Of a DNA stretch of 64,000 nucleotides, positions 52,433-60,815 are shown one piece after another. This stretch comes from JAJRZX01 sp964472295 (lineage in GTDB: Bacteria; Desulfobacterota; GWC2-55-46; JADFVP01). Position numbers and translations under genes: made by a program. Position 1 is the stretch's first letter. Every line of letters starts with the position of its first letter. The notes beneath the pieces were generated by a model, which made no database searches, was not told where the DNA came from, and was given only the letters and a program-made list of their open reading frames with translations. The stretch is taken from the NCBI GenBank assembly GCA_964472295.1, contig CAYYJQ010000005.1:1-64000 (forward strand). Reading direction: 5' to 3'.

Positions 52433-53215
52433 TCAACCCAGCGTCACGTCAAGGAGCATCATTACCACAAAACCTATCATCACCCCAAAGGTGGCCTCTT
52501 TCTCATAACCCTTTCTGTGAGACTCGGGGATTATCTCGTCGCTTATGACAAAGAGCATGGCCCCCGCGGCAAAGGCAAGCCCCCAGGGAAGTATGGGCCT
52601 CGCCATACTCACCACGCCGGCCCCGATGGCCCCGCCAATGGGCTCCACAAGGCCTGAAGCAAGGGCGATAAAAAAGGCCTCCGGCCTTGAGTACCGCTCT
52701 GTCAGGAGCGCCAGGGCCACCACAAGACCCTCGGGAATATTCTGAAGACCAATGCCCGTTGCCAGCGCCACGCCGTTTGAGTAGTTGCCCCCGCCAAAAC
52801 CCACGCCAACGGCAAGACCCTCGGGAAAGTTATGGAGCGTTATGGCAATAATAAAGAGCCATATGCGCCTCAGGTTCCGGGGGTCCGCGCCCTCGGGGCC
52901 TGATATGAAGTGCTCGTGAGGAGAGTACTTGTCACTTAAAAAGAGAAATATTGCGCCAATGAACATGCCCCCGGCCACGATTAGGGCCGCGCCAAACTTT
53001 CCATCACCATTGGTGGCGGCAAACTCAATGGCCGGGACAATGAGCGAAAAAGATGTTGCCGCGAGCATTACCCCCGCGCCAAAACCCATCATCACGTCCT
53101 GGGCACGCCGGGAAATCTTGCGCGTGAACATGACCGGTATGGCGCCTATGCCAGTTGCAAGACCCGTAAAAAGACTCGCCAGGCAACCAAGGTAAAAAAC
53201 AGGTATATCTTCCAA
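52433..53215 (-). CDS. ZIP family metal transporter
   Basis: A 260-residue ZIP (zinc/iron permease) protein with eight hydrophobic segments. The signature metal-site helices are ITLHNFPEGLAVGVGFG and GIGLQNIPEGLVVALAL. A charged loop with DKYSPHEHF may bind metal. It imports divalent cations such as Zn2+ or Fe2+. I place the start at TTG 53215, preceded by a GGGGGAGGGG run. The longer frame begins inside a hairpin repeat. It is a single gene between repeats and convergent with addA. Confidence 0.9.
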   Translation of the reverse strand: MEDIPVFYLGCLASLFTGLATGIGAIPVMFTRKISRRAQDVMMGFGAGVMLAATSFSLIVPAIEFAATNGDGKFGAALIVAGGMFIGAIFLFLSDKYSPHEHFISGPEGADPRNLRRIWLFIIAITLHNFPEGLAVGVGFGGGNYSNGVALATGIGLQNIPEGLVVALALLTERYSRPEAFFIALASGLVEPIGGAIGAGVVSMARPILPWGLAFAAGAMLFVISDEIIPESHRKGYEKEATFGVMIGFVVMMLLDVTLG

Positions 53216-53225
53216 GACCCCTCCC

Positions 53226-53423
53226 CCCACTTTCTTTTGGAAAAAAGAAAGTGGGACAAAGAAAACCAATAAGAGACGAGGTCAACACCTTTGAAAAAGG
53301 CACCGCGTCCCTCAAGCAGGGCGGGCACTGCCCACCAGGAAAGAGAAAGAAGCGGGCAGAGCCCGCATATTAAAAGATCCCGCTTTCTTTTAGAAAAAAG
53401 AAAGTGGGCAAAGAAAACCAATA
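53226..53423. repeat. Repeat mosaic between ZIP gene and mnmE
   Basis: Two short hairpin elements in the same orientation (53226-53270 and 53379-53423, each with a CAAAGAAAACCAAT tail) enclose a GGCGGGCACTGCCCACC palindrome (53320-53336) and a GCGGGCAGAGCCCGC palindrome (about 53352-53366). Confidence 0.85.
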
Positions 53424-53457
53424 TCAATACTTGCGAATCAAGATCCAACAAGCCGCC

Positions 53458-54909
53458 TTACTTACCGATACAAAACTCGGAGAAGATACTCTCAAGTATA
53501 TCTTCGGCATGTATCTCGCCCGTAAGTTCCCTTAGCCCCTTGCCGGCATCCCTAAGGGCCTCGGCAAGTAGATCCGGCTGAAGGCCCTCGCTGAAGCTGA
53601 AGCCGTCCAAGGCCCGCTGAAGCCCCTCCCTCACCCTTACGAGGGCCTCCCTCTGCCTTGCGGTGGCAATAAGACAACCTGCCGGGGCCTCAATGCCGCG
53701 CCCCGGGCCAGACGCGCCGCGAAAAACAGGTCTCCCTGTAATGCGCTCATAAAGCGCGTCCTCAAGGCCCTTAAGCCCACTGCCATCAAGGGCTGATATA
53801 AAGACAAGGGCAAGGCCCGGAAACTCCTTTGCAAGTCTCGCCCTCGTCTCCCCCTCCCTGCCGGGTATCTTGTCAGCCTTGTTGGCTACAAGAATAGTGG
53901 TCTTGCCCTCAAGGCCTTTGAGGAGGCCCTTGTCCTTTGTGAAGTCCTCCACTGAGGCGTCAACTACAAAGAGCACCACATCCGCGCCTGCTATCCTCTC
54001 CATGGCGGCGCGGACCCCGAGGGACTCGACAAAATCAGCGGTCTCGCGAAGCCCGGCAGTGTCCATGAGGCGAAGGGCAATGCCATGAACGACAACGGCC
54101 TCCTCGATTACATCGCGCGTTGTCCCGGGTATGTGCGTTACTATGGCCCTCTTTTCGCCAAGGAGAAGGTTGAGAAGGCTTGATTTTCCCACATTGGGCC
54201 TTCCAAGTATCAAGACCCGCACCCCCTCCCTCAGGGCCGCGCCCTCGCGGTACGTGGAAAGAAGGCCCTCTACAAGGCCGAGGACTTGCTTTATCCCGCC
54301 TGCAAGGGAGACCTGGTCCCCAGCCCCTCTCCCCCCCTGCGTCTGCCCTTCCTCCATCTCTTCGGGAAACTCAATCCTTGCCTCAAGGCGGGTAATCACA
54401 CCAAGGAGCGCCTCTCTTATCTCGGCGGCCTTAGCGCCAAGCGCCCCCCTTAGCCTCGCCCTCGCTGACTCGAGCCCGCGAGGGGTGCTGGCGCCTATTA
54501 CGTCCATGACGGCCTCTGCCTGCGTAAGGTCTATCTTACCGGAGAGAAAGGCCCTCTTCGTGAACTCCCCGGGCCCCGCGGCCCTGGCCCCGCACCTGAA
54601 GACCGCATCAAGGGCCTGGCCGAGAACAAGGGACCCGCCGTGGAGCTGAAGCTCCACTACGTCCTCGCCGGTATAGGTCCGGGGGCCTCTCATGTAGACG
54701 AGAAAACCCTGGTCAATAATTGAGCCGTCCTGGGGGTCCGTCACCACGCCGTACTCAAGGTGTCGGTCTTCAAGGCCGCGCACCTTGCCATGCACGGAAA
54801 AGACCCTCTCTCCCACGGCGAGGGCCCTGGGGCCGCTTATCCTTATTATGCCTATGCCGCCCTCTCCAGAGGGCGTGGCAATGGCGGCAATGGTATCAAG
54901 GTCTCTCAT
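53458..54909 (-). CDS. mnmE: tRNA-5-carboxymethylaminomethyluridine synthase GTPase MnmE
   Basis: A 483-residue MnmE (TrmE). It begins DTIAAIATPSGEGGIGIIRISG, has the folate-domain GSLVLGQALD and the G domain with GRPNVGKSSLLN (about 226-237), a GTTRD switch and NKAD. It ends in the invariant CIGK. With MnmG it modifies the wobble uridine of several tRNAs. The G domain is complete. It is the last gene of the rpmH-rnpA-yidD-yidC-mnmE series, separated from yidC by 120-bp copy 8. A Gln/Gly linker (QTQGGRGAGDQ) is a small peculiarity. Confidence 0.97.
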   Translation of the reverse strand: MRDLDTIAAIATPSGEGGIGIIRISGPRALAVGERVFSVHGKVRGLEDRHLEYGVVTDPQDGSIIDQGFLVYMRGPRTYTGEDVVELQLHGGSLVLGQALDAVFRCGARAAGPGEFTKRAFLSGKIDLTQAEAVMDVIGASTPRGLESARARLRGALGAKAAEIREALLGVITRLEARIEFPEEMEEGQTQGGRGAGDQVSLAGGIKQVLGLVEGLLSTYREGAALREGVRVLILGRPNVGKSSLLNLLLGEKRAIVTHIPGTTRDVIEEAVVVHGIALRLMDTAGLRETADFVESLGVRAAMERIAGADVVLFVVDASVEDFTKDKGLLKGLEGKTTILVANKADKIPGREGETRARLAKEFPGLALVFISALDGSGLKGLEDALYERITGRPVFRGASGPGRGIEAPAGCLIATARQREALVRVREGLQRALDGFSFSEGLQPDLLAEALRDAGKGLRELTGEIHAEDILESIFSEFCIGK

Positions 54910-55021
54910 AAGAACCTACTATACCAGAAAAAAGGGGGGTGTGAAATATGGGGTTTTTTAAGGTGGAAGTCTTCTTAGGGGGGCTGGGCGGCTTGTTAAA
55001 AAGTGCTTAGTCTGTGTGGTT

Positions 55022-55140
55022 ATTGGTTTTCTTTGTCTTATCCTGTTTTGTGGTTGGTGCTGTCTATGGCGCAACTTCTCTCAATGATAAAAGAGACAGG
55101 GCAACCCGATAAAAAAATTCTTTTTTCCAAAAGAAAGCGG
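55022..55140 (-). repeat. 120-bp intergenic repeat element, copy 8
   Basis: Minus-orientation copy, 119 bp, from TTGGTTTTCTTTG at 55022 to the CTTTTTTCCAAAAGAAAGCGGG end. Its middle pairs with copy 2 (CAAAACAGGATA on the minus strand). It lies between yidC and mnmE. Confidence 0.85.
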
Positions 55141-55160
55141 GAGGTTTTCTTCTTCTTTAC

Positions 55161-56831
55161 TCAGGCCTTTGCTGTATCGGTTCTGTTGATATAGTACTGC
55201 TGTGCTATGGAGAGGAGATTATTGACGAGCCAGTAGATGACGAGTCCGGCGGGGAACTTCAGGAACATGACGGTAAATATAACCGGCATGAAGAGCATCA
55301 TCTTGGCCTGTGTGGGGTCCACGCTCGTGGGGGTCATTTTTTGCTGAAGGAACATTGAGCCGCCCATGATAAGGGGTGTTATGTAATAGGGGTCCTGGGC
55401 CGAGAGGTCGTGGATCCAGAGAAAGAAGGGTGCGTGACGGAGTTCGATACAGGCATAGAGCACCTCGTATAGGGCGATGAAGACAGGTATCTGGAGGAAC
55501 ATGGGGAGGCACCCGCCAACGGGGTTTATCTTGTACTTCTTGTAAAGGGCCATTATCTCTTTATTCAGCCTGGCCTTATCGTCCTTGTACTTCTCTTTTA
55601 TGGCCACGAGCTGGGGCTGGACCCTCTTCATGCCCTGCATGGATTTAAGGCCATGGTGGGTAAGGGGATAGAAGATAATCTTTATAAGAACAGTAAGTAT
55701 GATAATGGCTATGCCGTAGTTCACGACAAAACGCTGAAAGAAGTTAAGCACCGAGAGAAGGGGCTTTGCCATGACGGCGAAGTAGCCGAACTCCACGGAG
55801 TCTTCGAGGCCGTTCTTTTCGCGCACAAGGAGGTCGTACTTTTTAGGGCCCATGAAGGTATTGTAGGAATAGAGTGCCGTCTCGCCGGGACCGAGCTTGA
55901 TGGCAAACCTGGTTCCCGCGTCAAATACCTCCAGTTTTCCCTTTGTGGGCGGGGCGAGGGTCCAGCTTACGGGAATCTTTGTAAGGGGTATGAGGGCCGA
56001 GAGAAAGTACTTGTCCTCAATGCCTATCCACTTGACGTTAGCGGTCCTTGTCTCCGAGGGGTCCTTGTCCTTGTGCCTGATGATATGTTCCCCGATGCTG
56101 ATGACACCGCCTTTATGATAGGAGGCACGGGAACTCTTCTTTTTCTTTGGCTTCTCAAGCCCCCTTACGAGCAGGGTGTCCACAAAGCCGTTGAATGGCG
56201 TTCCGGCAGTGTTGGCGATGCGGAGTTCTGTCTTTACAAGGTAGTCCGAGCCCTTGAAGAGGTATCTCTTCTCAATGCTTAGCCCGTTTGTGGTCCTGCC
56301 CCTCAATACGAGTTCTTTGTTGTCATTATCCTCGAGGACCATGGATTTCAGCGCAGACGTTAGCTCGGCAGTCTCCACCGTGGTGCCGTACACCACCCTT
56401 GTCAGAAGCGTCGGCGTCTCGTCAGGCACGGCAACAAGGTCCACTGGCCCCGAGGACTTGTCCGCTGTCTTGTGATACTTCTTCAACTGCCAGCTCTTTA
56501 CGCCCCCTCCGATAGTACTTATAACCGCCCTGTAAAGCGGTGTATCTACCTGTATGAGATTCTCGGTAAGGGGCCTTTTTTCAGTGGCTCTGCCCACCTG
56601 AGGCGGCTCTGACTGCCCCTCTGTTCCTTGAGGCCCTGCCGCGGAGCCCTCTAACTGAGACGGCTGAGGCGATGAGGGCCTTGACTCTCCAGAGGAGGTC
56701 TTTTTCACCGTGGTAGTGGAGGTCTTCTCTACCGCGCCCTTTTTCGGCGGGTAAAACCGCTTTATTATGTAAGGATAGGAGAAGATTACAATGGCGGAGA
56801 GCACTATGGCGATAAGTGAGCGTTTATCCAT
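55161..56831 (-). CDS. yidC: Membrane protein insertase YidC
   Basis: A 556-residue YidC/Oxa1 insertase of the Gram-negative type. An N-terminal membrane anchor (about 5-22) is followed by a Ser/Pro/Gln-rich linker, a periplasmic beta-domain (about 95-340) and the five-helix core. Core marks are FYPLTHHGLKSMQGMKRVQPQ, INPVGGCLPMFLQIPVFIALY and FPAGLVIYWLVNNLLSIAQQ. It inserts membrane proteins alone or with SecYEG. Its start overlaps the yidD end by 8 nt. Confidence 0.97.
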   Translation of the reverse strand: MDKRSLIAIVLSAIVIFSYPYIIKRFYPPKKGAVEKTSTTTVKKTSSGESRPSSPQPSQLEGSAAGPQGTEGQSEPPQVGRATEKRPLTENLIQVDTPLYRAVISTIGGGVKSWQLKKYHKTADKSSGPVDLVAVPDETPTLLTRVVYGTTVETAELTSALKSMVLEDNDNKELVLRGRTTNGLSIEKRYLFKGSDYLVKTELRIANTAGTPFNGFVDTLLVRGLEKPKKKKSSRASYHKGGVISIGEHIIRHKDKDPSETRTANVKWIGIEDKYFLSALIPLTKIPVSWTLAPPTKGKLEVFDAGTRFAIKLGPGETALYSYNTFMGPKKYDLLVREKNGLEDSVEFGYFAVMAKPLLSVLNFFQRFVVNYGIAIIILTVLIKIIFYPLTHHGLKSMQGMKRVQPQLVAIKEKYKDDKARLNKEIMALYKKYKINPVGGCLPMFLQIPVFIALYEVLYACIELRHAPFFLWIHDLSAQDPYYITPLIMGGSMFLQQKMTPTSVDPTQAKMMLFMPVIFTVMFLKFPAGLVIYWLVNNLLSIAQQYYINRTDTAKA

Positions 56832-57084
56832 AATAGGGGTCTAACCTGTTCTCTTTTTTTAAAGTATTACTTTTCGGCACGGGATCAAAACCGCCCGGGT
56901 GAAAGGGATGGCACTTGAGGAGCCGCTTTACGGCGAGGTACAGGCCACGCGCCACGCCATGGGCCTCTATGGACTCGTGGGCGTAATCAGAGCAACTTGG
57001 GTAAAACCTGCAACGCGGCCCCAGAAATGGGGAAACAAGGGTCTTGTAAAGGAATATGGGTAATAAAAAAAGGCCCTTTATCAT
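56824..57084 (-). CDS. yidD: Membrane protein insertion efficiency factor YidD
   Basis: An 86-residue YidD. It has the LYKTLVSPFLGPRCRFYPSC block and a CHPFHPGGFDPVP block with conserved Cys. It is a small peripheral membrane protein that helps YidC-dependent insertion. It sits 15 nt past rnpA and overlaps yidC by 8 nt, the usual order. Confidence 0.95.
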   Translation of the reverse strand: MIKGLFLLPIFLYKTLVSPFLGPRCRFYPSCSDYAHESIEAHGVARGLYLAVKRLLKCHPFHPGGFDPVPKSNTLKKENRLDPYYG

Positions 57085-57099
57085 AATAAGCCCGGCTCG

Positions 57100-57486
57100 T
57101 TACTCTTCAAGTGTTCTCTTTTCTCTATTCAAGAGGACCTTTTTAAGTTCGCTCTCCACGGAGGCGAGGCTCATGGCCCTTATATCGATGTTTCTCTTAA
57201 CGTATACGGCTATGTCTATTGGACTCTCAGGTGATATTTCCTGCCTGTTAAGACGGAAAAACTCCCTTAAGAGCCGCTTTACCCTGTTTCTCTCAACCGC
57301 GCCGCCAACCCTGGCGCTGGCAGTGATTCCGAGCCTGTTGGTCTCAAGGCCGTTTGCAAGGGTATATATGATGAAACTTCTGCTGAAAGCCCTTGTGCCG
57401 CTCTTGCGTACCTTGAGGAACTCCCTTGACTTAAGGAGCCTCATCTGGCGGGTAAAGGAGTATTGGCGGCCTTTTTTCGGCGTCAC
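57100..57486 (-). CDS. rnpA: Ribonuclease P protein component
   Basis: A 128-residue RnpA that binds RNase P RNA in tRNA 5' maturation. FTRQMRLLKSREFLKV and the RNR motif VERNRVKRLLREFFR (about 67-81) are diagnostic. The start is a GTG only 2 nt after the rpmH stop. An internal ATG (about residue 15, MRLLKSREF) is a possible alternative start. Confidence 0.94.
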   Translation of the reverse strand: MTPKKGRQYSFTRQMRLLKSREFLKVRKSGTRAFSRSFIIYTLANGLETNRLGITASARVGGAVERNRVKRLLREFFRLNRQEISPESPIDIAVYVKRNIDIRAMSLASVESELKKVLLNREKRTLEE

Positions 57487-57488
57487 TT

Positions 57489-57641
57489 TTACTTGGGCGA
57501 ACTGACCTGAGGAGTAAGGCGCTTCCTGCCCTTTGCCCTTCTGCGCTTGATGGTGGCCCTGCCGCCAGGGCTACTCATGCGCTCCATGAACCCGTGCGTG
57601 GAGAGCCTCTTTCTTCTGCTTGGCTGATATGTTCTCTTCAT
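57489..57641 (-). CDS. rpmH: 50S ribosomal protein L34
   Basis: A 50-residue L34. It begins MKRTYQPSRRKRLSTHGF and contains GGRATIKRRRAKGRKRL. It starts the rpmH-rnpA-yidD-yidC-mnmE run. The C-terminal extension QVSSPK is a few residues longer than many L34. The ATG lies 34 nt from 120-bp copy 9. Confidence 0.97.
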   Translation of the reverse strand: MKRTYQPSRRKRLSTHGFMERMSSPGGRATIKRRRAKGRKRLTPQVSSPK

Positions 57642-57674
57642 GATTAACCTTCCTTAAAGAATAAGACAAAAAAC

Positions 57675-57797
57675 ATTACTTTCTTCTCTAAAAAAGAAAG
57701 TTTTTTAATCCGGCCTCGGAATCCCTGTATGACTCCAAAACTTAATTTCCAATAGGTGCTGCCAGTTATTGGAAAGAGTATGTCAAAGAAAACCAAT
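57675..57797 (+). repeat. 120-bp intergenic repeat element, copy 9
   Basis: Plus-orientation copy, 123 bp. The hairpin end is ACTTTCTTCTCTAAAAAAGAAAGT and the tail is CAAAGAAAACCAAT (57784-57797). Its middle is highly divergent. It lies upstream of rpmH. Confidence 0.8.
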
Positions 57798-57848
57798 TGT
57801 GTTCAATATATTTACCTGCCTCGATGTGACCAGCGGGTATTACATGTA

Positions 57849-57980
57849 CCCTTTTTGCCCCCTTACATCCCCCGAATAACCTTTTGCCCCCTTTGCCCTT
57901 TCTGCCCCCCCTATACCCATCCTGCCCCCTATGCCTATCCTACCCCCTATGCCCCCTTGCCACCCTTTGTGCCCCCTTGC
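57849..57980 (-). other. G-rich tract between dnaN and rpmH
   Basis: On the minus strand this segment carries eight runs of five or more G and several GGG runs within about 130 nt, in loosely repeated GCATAGGGGG / GCAAGGGGG units. The strand is the one transcribed with dnaN and rpmH. It could form G-quadruplexes or contain several Shine-Dalgarno-like runs. It is not a gene. Confidence 0.8.
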
Positions 57981-58042
57981 GCAAACAGATATTAAGACAT
58001 AAAAGCCGTCTTTTTGTCAAGTGAAGATATTGAATAGGCCTC

Positions 58043-59161
58043 TTAGAGCCTCATGGGCATTATAACGTAGGTGTAGTCATCAGAGCCCTCGGGGCGCATT
58101 ATACCTGGGCTCAACTGGTCCTTGAGGCATATTGTAACCTTATCCTCGTCAATAGCCTCGAGGAGATCGAGTATATAGACAGCGTTAAAGGCAATTTCCA
58201 TACCCTCGTCTCCGCTTGAGCTGTAATCAACATCCATCTCAACTGTTGCGTCCCCTATCTCCTTGCTCGAGGCAGAGAGTACGAGGCGTTTTGAGTCCGC
58301 GAAGTTAAACCTCACGCCCTTTATCCTGTCCTCGGAGAGAATGGAGACCCTCTTGAGGGATCCTGCGAGTTCGGTCTTCCCTGCCTTTGCTATCCTATCA
58401 TTACCCTCTGGAATTACCCTCTTGTAATCGGGGAACTCTCCCTCAAGAAGACGCACGTTCATGGATACATCATCTTTTCTTATAAGGAGTGATTTACCAG
58501 AGACCCCCATGGAAAACTCCTTTTCTCCGTCCTCGTCAAGGAGTTTTCTGAGTTCCATGACGCCCTTTCTCGGAAGGAGCGCGCGTTCGTTCTCTCCAAG
58601 GTCGAGTTCATACTCCTTTTCCACAACAGCGAGCCTGTGCCCGTCAGTTGCCACCATCTTTACCTTGTCCCCGTCCTTTTCAAGGAGAAAGCCGTTTATG
58701 TTATAACGCGTCTCGTCTGTTGATACGGCGAAAGACGTGCGGTCTATCATCTCCTTCAGCGTCTCTACCTTAACGGAATGAAGCTGGTCTCCGTCCATGG
58801 AGGGAATTTCCGGAAAGTTGCTCTTTGGCTGTCCCATGACATTAAAGGTGGATTTAGCGCCCTTGATGGTAATCCTGCTCTCTTTGGTACAGGAAATCTT
58901 TAATTCATCATCAGGAAAGGCCTTTACTATTTCGTATAATTTTCTCGCGTTTACGGTTATGGATCCTTGCTCTTCAATGGAAATGACAGGTGCCCTGTCC
59001 CTTATGGAGACCTCAAGGTCTGTTGCCGTTACCTGTACCGCTCCATCACTAACATCCATAAGGAGGTTTGATAGCACGGGCATTGTCGTTCTTTTTTCTA
59101 CAATACCCTGCACCCTTGCGATGGGTTTAAGAAAATCAACCCTGTTTATATTGAACTTCAT
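58043..59161 (-). CDS. dnaN: DNA polymerase III beta sliding clamp
   Basis: A 372-residue clamp with the three-fold repeated fold. It begins MKFNINRVDFLKPIARVQGIVEKRTTMPVLSN and ends in DDYTYVIMPMRL, the conserved C-terminus lining the hydrophobic partner pocket. It holds the replicative polymerase on DNA. ATG 59161 has GAGGAG 7 nt upstream; the longer frame has no support. It follows dnaA on the same strand. recF and gyrB, often next, are absent. Confidence 0.97.
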   Translation of the reverse strand: MKFNINRVDFLKPIARVQGIVEKRTTMPVLSNLLMDVSDGAVQVTATDLEVSIRDRAPVISIEEQGSITVNARKLYEIVKAFPDDELKISCTKESRITIKGAKSTFNVMGQPKSNFPEIPSMDGDQLHSVKVETLKEMIDRTSFAVSTDETRYNINGFLLEKDGDKVKMVATDGHRLAVVEKEYELDLGENERALLPRKGVMELRKLLDEDGEKEFSMGVSGKSLLIRKDDVSMNVRLLEGEFPDYKRVIPEGNDRIAKAGKTELAGSLKRVSILSEDRIKGVRFNFADSKRLVLSASSKEIGDATVEMDVDYSSSGDEGMEIAFNAVYILDLLEAIDEDKVTICLKDQLSPGIMRPEGSDDYTYVIMPMRL

Positions 59162-59396
59162 TTTTGTCTCCTCTATTATTAATAAATTATCTCTTAGTAA
59201 TAATGAGTAGTAGGGCCTGTGTATAGGTGGATAACCCCGTAAGCGCCTGTTATAAGAGGAACATGGCCTTCTGAAACCTGTTGATAACAAGGCGGTCTTG
59301 TAAACACCGAGGTCAGGGTATGGGTTCTTTTTGTCTTACACACATCAAACTCACTCCCTGGTCAAGGTTCTATCAACAGGAACTCAACAGCCCTGT
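59162..59396. promoter_or_regulatory. dnaA-dnaN intergenic region with degenerate DnaA-box-like sites
   Basis: A 235-bp gap. One-mismatch variants of the DnaA box lie at 59218-59226 (TGTGTATAG), 59226-59234 (GGTGGATAA), 59279-59287 (TGTTGATAA) and 59370-59378 (CTATCAACA). An AT-rich stretch precedes dnaN. It could contribute to the origin, but no perfect box is present. Confidence 0.5.
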
Positions 59397-60752
59397 TTAT
59401 TTCTGTATATCAAGTTCTTTTTTCAGTTGCCGCACAGAACTTCTGAGTTCCGCGTTGTCTTTAAGCGATGCCTCTATCTTTTTAACGGCGTGTATTGCCG
59501 TGGAGTGGTCCTTTCCTCCAAAGGCCGCCCCTATCTCCGGGAAAGAGAAGTGACCGTATTTTCTTGATATGAACATGGCGATCTGACGCGGCAGTGTTAT
59601 TGCGCGGTGCCTGCTCCTGGACTTGAGATCAGCCGGTTTTATACTGTAAAAAGCAGATACTGTCTTCTGGATTTCGTCTATGGATAGAAAGCGTTCTTCT
59701 GTCTCACGAAGGAGGTTCTTTAGGGCCTCCCTGCTCATCTCAAGGGTAATCTCCCTGTCTGTAAGGCTTGATACTGCTATTACCCTGTTCAGATAGCCCT
59801 CGAGTTCGCGGATATTGGAGCCGCTTACAGAGGCGAGCCACTCTGCCACGTCGTCGGGAATGGCCTGCCCCTCGTCTTCGGCCTTTTTCCTCAAGATGGC
59901 GATCTTTGTCTCCATGTCAGGGGGTTGTATATCTGCAACGAGTCCCCACTCGAACCTGCTCCTGAGCCTCTCTTCAAGTCCGCTTATATCCTTTGGAAAA
60001 CTATCCGATGTTACGACTATCTGCTTGTTTTTTTCATGTAGCGCGTTGAATGTATGGAAGAACTCCTCCTGTGTGCGCTCCTTTCCTGCCCAGAACTGTA
60101 TATCGTCAATCAGGAGGACATCCACGTTTCTGAACTTTCCGCGGAACTCCGTCATCTTCTGACGGCTTATATAGTTGATAAAGTTGTTCATGAAGCGTTC
60201 AGATGTGTAATAACAGACCCTTGTGGAGGGGTTGTCTTTATATATTCTGTTTCCTATGGCCTGAAGGAGGTGAGTCTTTCCAAGGCCGACTCCTCCGTAT
60301 ATGAAGAGGGGGTTGTATTTGTTGGAACGCGTCTTGGCAACAGCGCTGCAGGCCGCGTGGGCGAACTGGTTGTCTTTTCCCACAATAAAGTTCTCGAATG
60401 TGTACTTGGGGTTTAGGCCGGGCAGGGGCGCGGCCTTTGACTTTTTCGCTGTCTTCTGTGTTGAGGGTGATTTTTTTTGGACCTTTCGGGCCTTGCCAGC
60501 GGCTTCTTCGTCAAGGACCCAGTGAATCTTGTAGTCCCTGCCAGTGGTCCTTCTCAGCACCTCCTGAATAAGCGGCATGTAATGCTCTTTTATCCACTCG
60601 AGGAAGAACCGGTTGGGCACCCTCAGGGAGATGGTATCGCGGGCCTCGCTTGAGCTGACCTTGATAGGCCTGAACCATGTTGAGAAGTGTTGCGAGCTCA
60701 CGTGTCTTGAGACACCCGCCAGACATTCTTTCCAGAGAGATTCAGAGTCCAT
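59397..60752 (-). CDS. dnaA: Chromosomal replication initiator DnaA
   Basis: A 451-residue DnaA. Domain I begins MDSESLWKECLAGVSRHVS. The AAA+ domain has YGGVGLGKTHLLQAIGN (Walker A, about 160), DVLLIDDIQFWAGKERTQEE (Walker B) and a sensor region RSRFEWGLV. The C-terminal DNA-binding domain has RQIAMFISRKYGHFSFPEIG and the signature GGKDHSTAIHAVKKIE. It initiates replication at oriC. ATG 60752 has CAGGA 4-5 nt upstream and is preferred over the longer frame starting at 60866, which runs over DnaA boxes. Confidence 0.97.
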   Translation of the reverse strand: MDSESLWKECLAGVSRHVSSQHFSTWFRPIKVSSSEARDTISLRVPNRFFLEWIKEHYMPLIQEVLRRTTGRDYKIHWVLDEEAAGKARKVQKKSPSTQKTAKKSKAAPLPGLNPKYTFENFIVGKDNQFAHAACSAVAKTRSNKYNPLFIYGGVGLGKTHLLQAIGNRIYKDNPSTRVCYYTSERFMNNFINYISRQKMTEFRGKFRNVDVLLIDDIQFWAGKERTQEEFFHTFNALHEKNKQIVVTSDSFPKDISGLEERLRSRFEWGLVADIQPPDMETKIAILRKKAEDEGQAIPDDVAEWLASVSGSNIRELEGYLNRVIAVSSLTDREITLEMSREALKNLLRETEERFLSIDEIQKTVSAFYSIKPADLKSRSRHRAITLPRQIAMFISRKYGHFSFPEIGAAFGGKDHSTAIHAVKKIEASLKDNAELRSSVRQLKKELDIQK

Positions 60753-60783
60753 TGATCCTGATACCGCAAAAGAGGCAAAAAGG

Positions 60784-60815
60784 TTATTCACAGGTTTATT
60801 CACACATGTTAATAA
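60784..60815. promoter_or_regulatory. DnaA box cluster upstream of dnaA
   Basis: Two perfect DnaA boxes TTATTCACA lie at 60784-60792 and 60796-60804, and TGTTAATAA (one mismatch on the other strand) at 60807-60815. They are 30-60 nt upstream of the dnaA start, the right place for autoregulation and possibly part of oriC. Confidence 0.85.

Noticed and set aside
59162..59290. Longer N-terminus for DnaN
   Set aside because: The extra 43 residues are not family-like, and a good GAGGAG site precedes ATG 59161.
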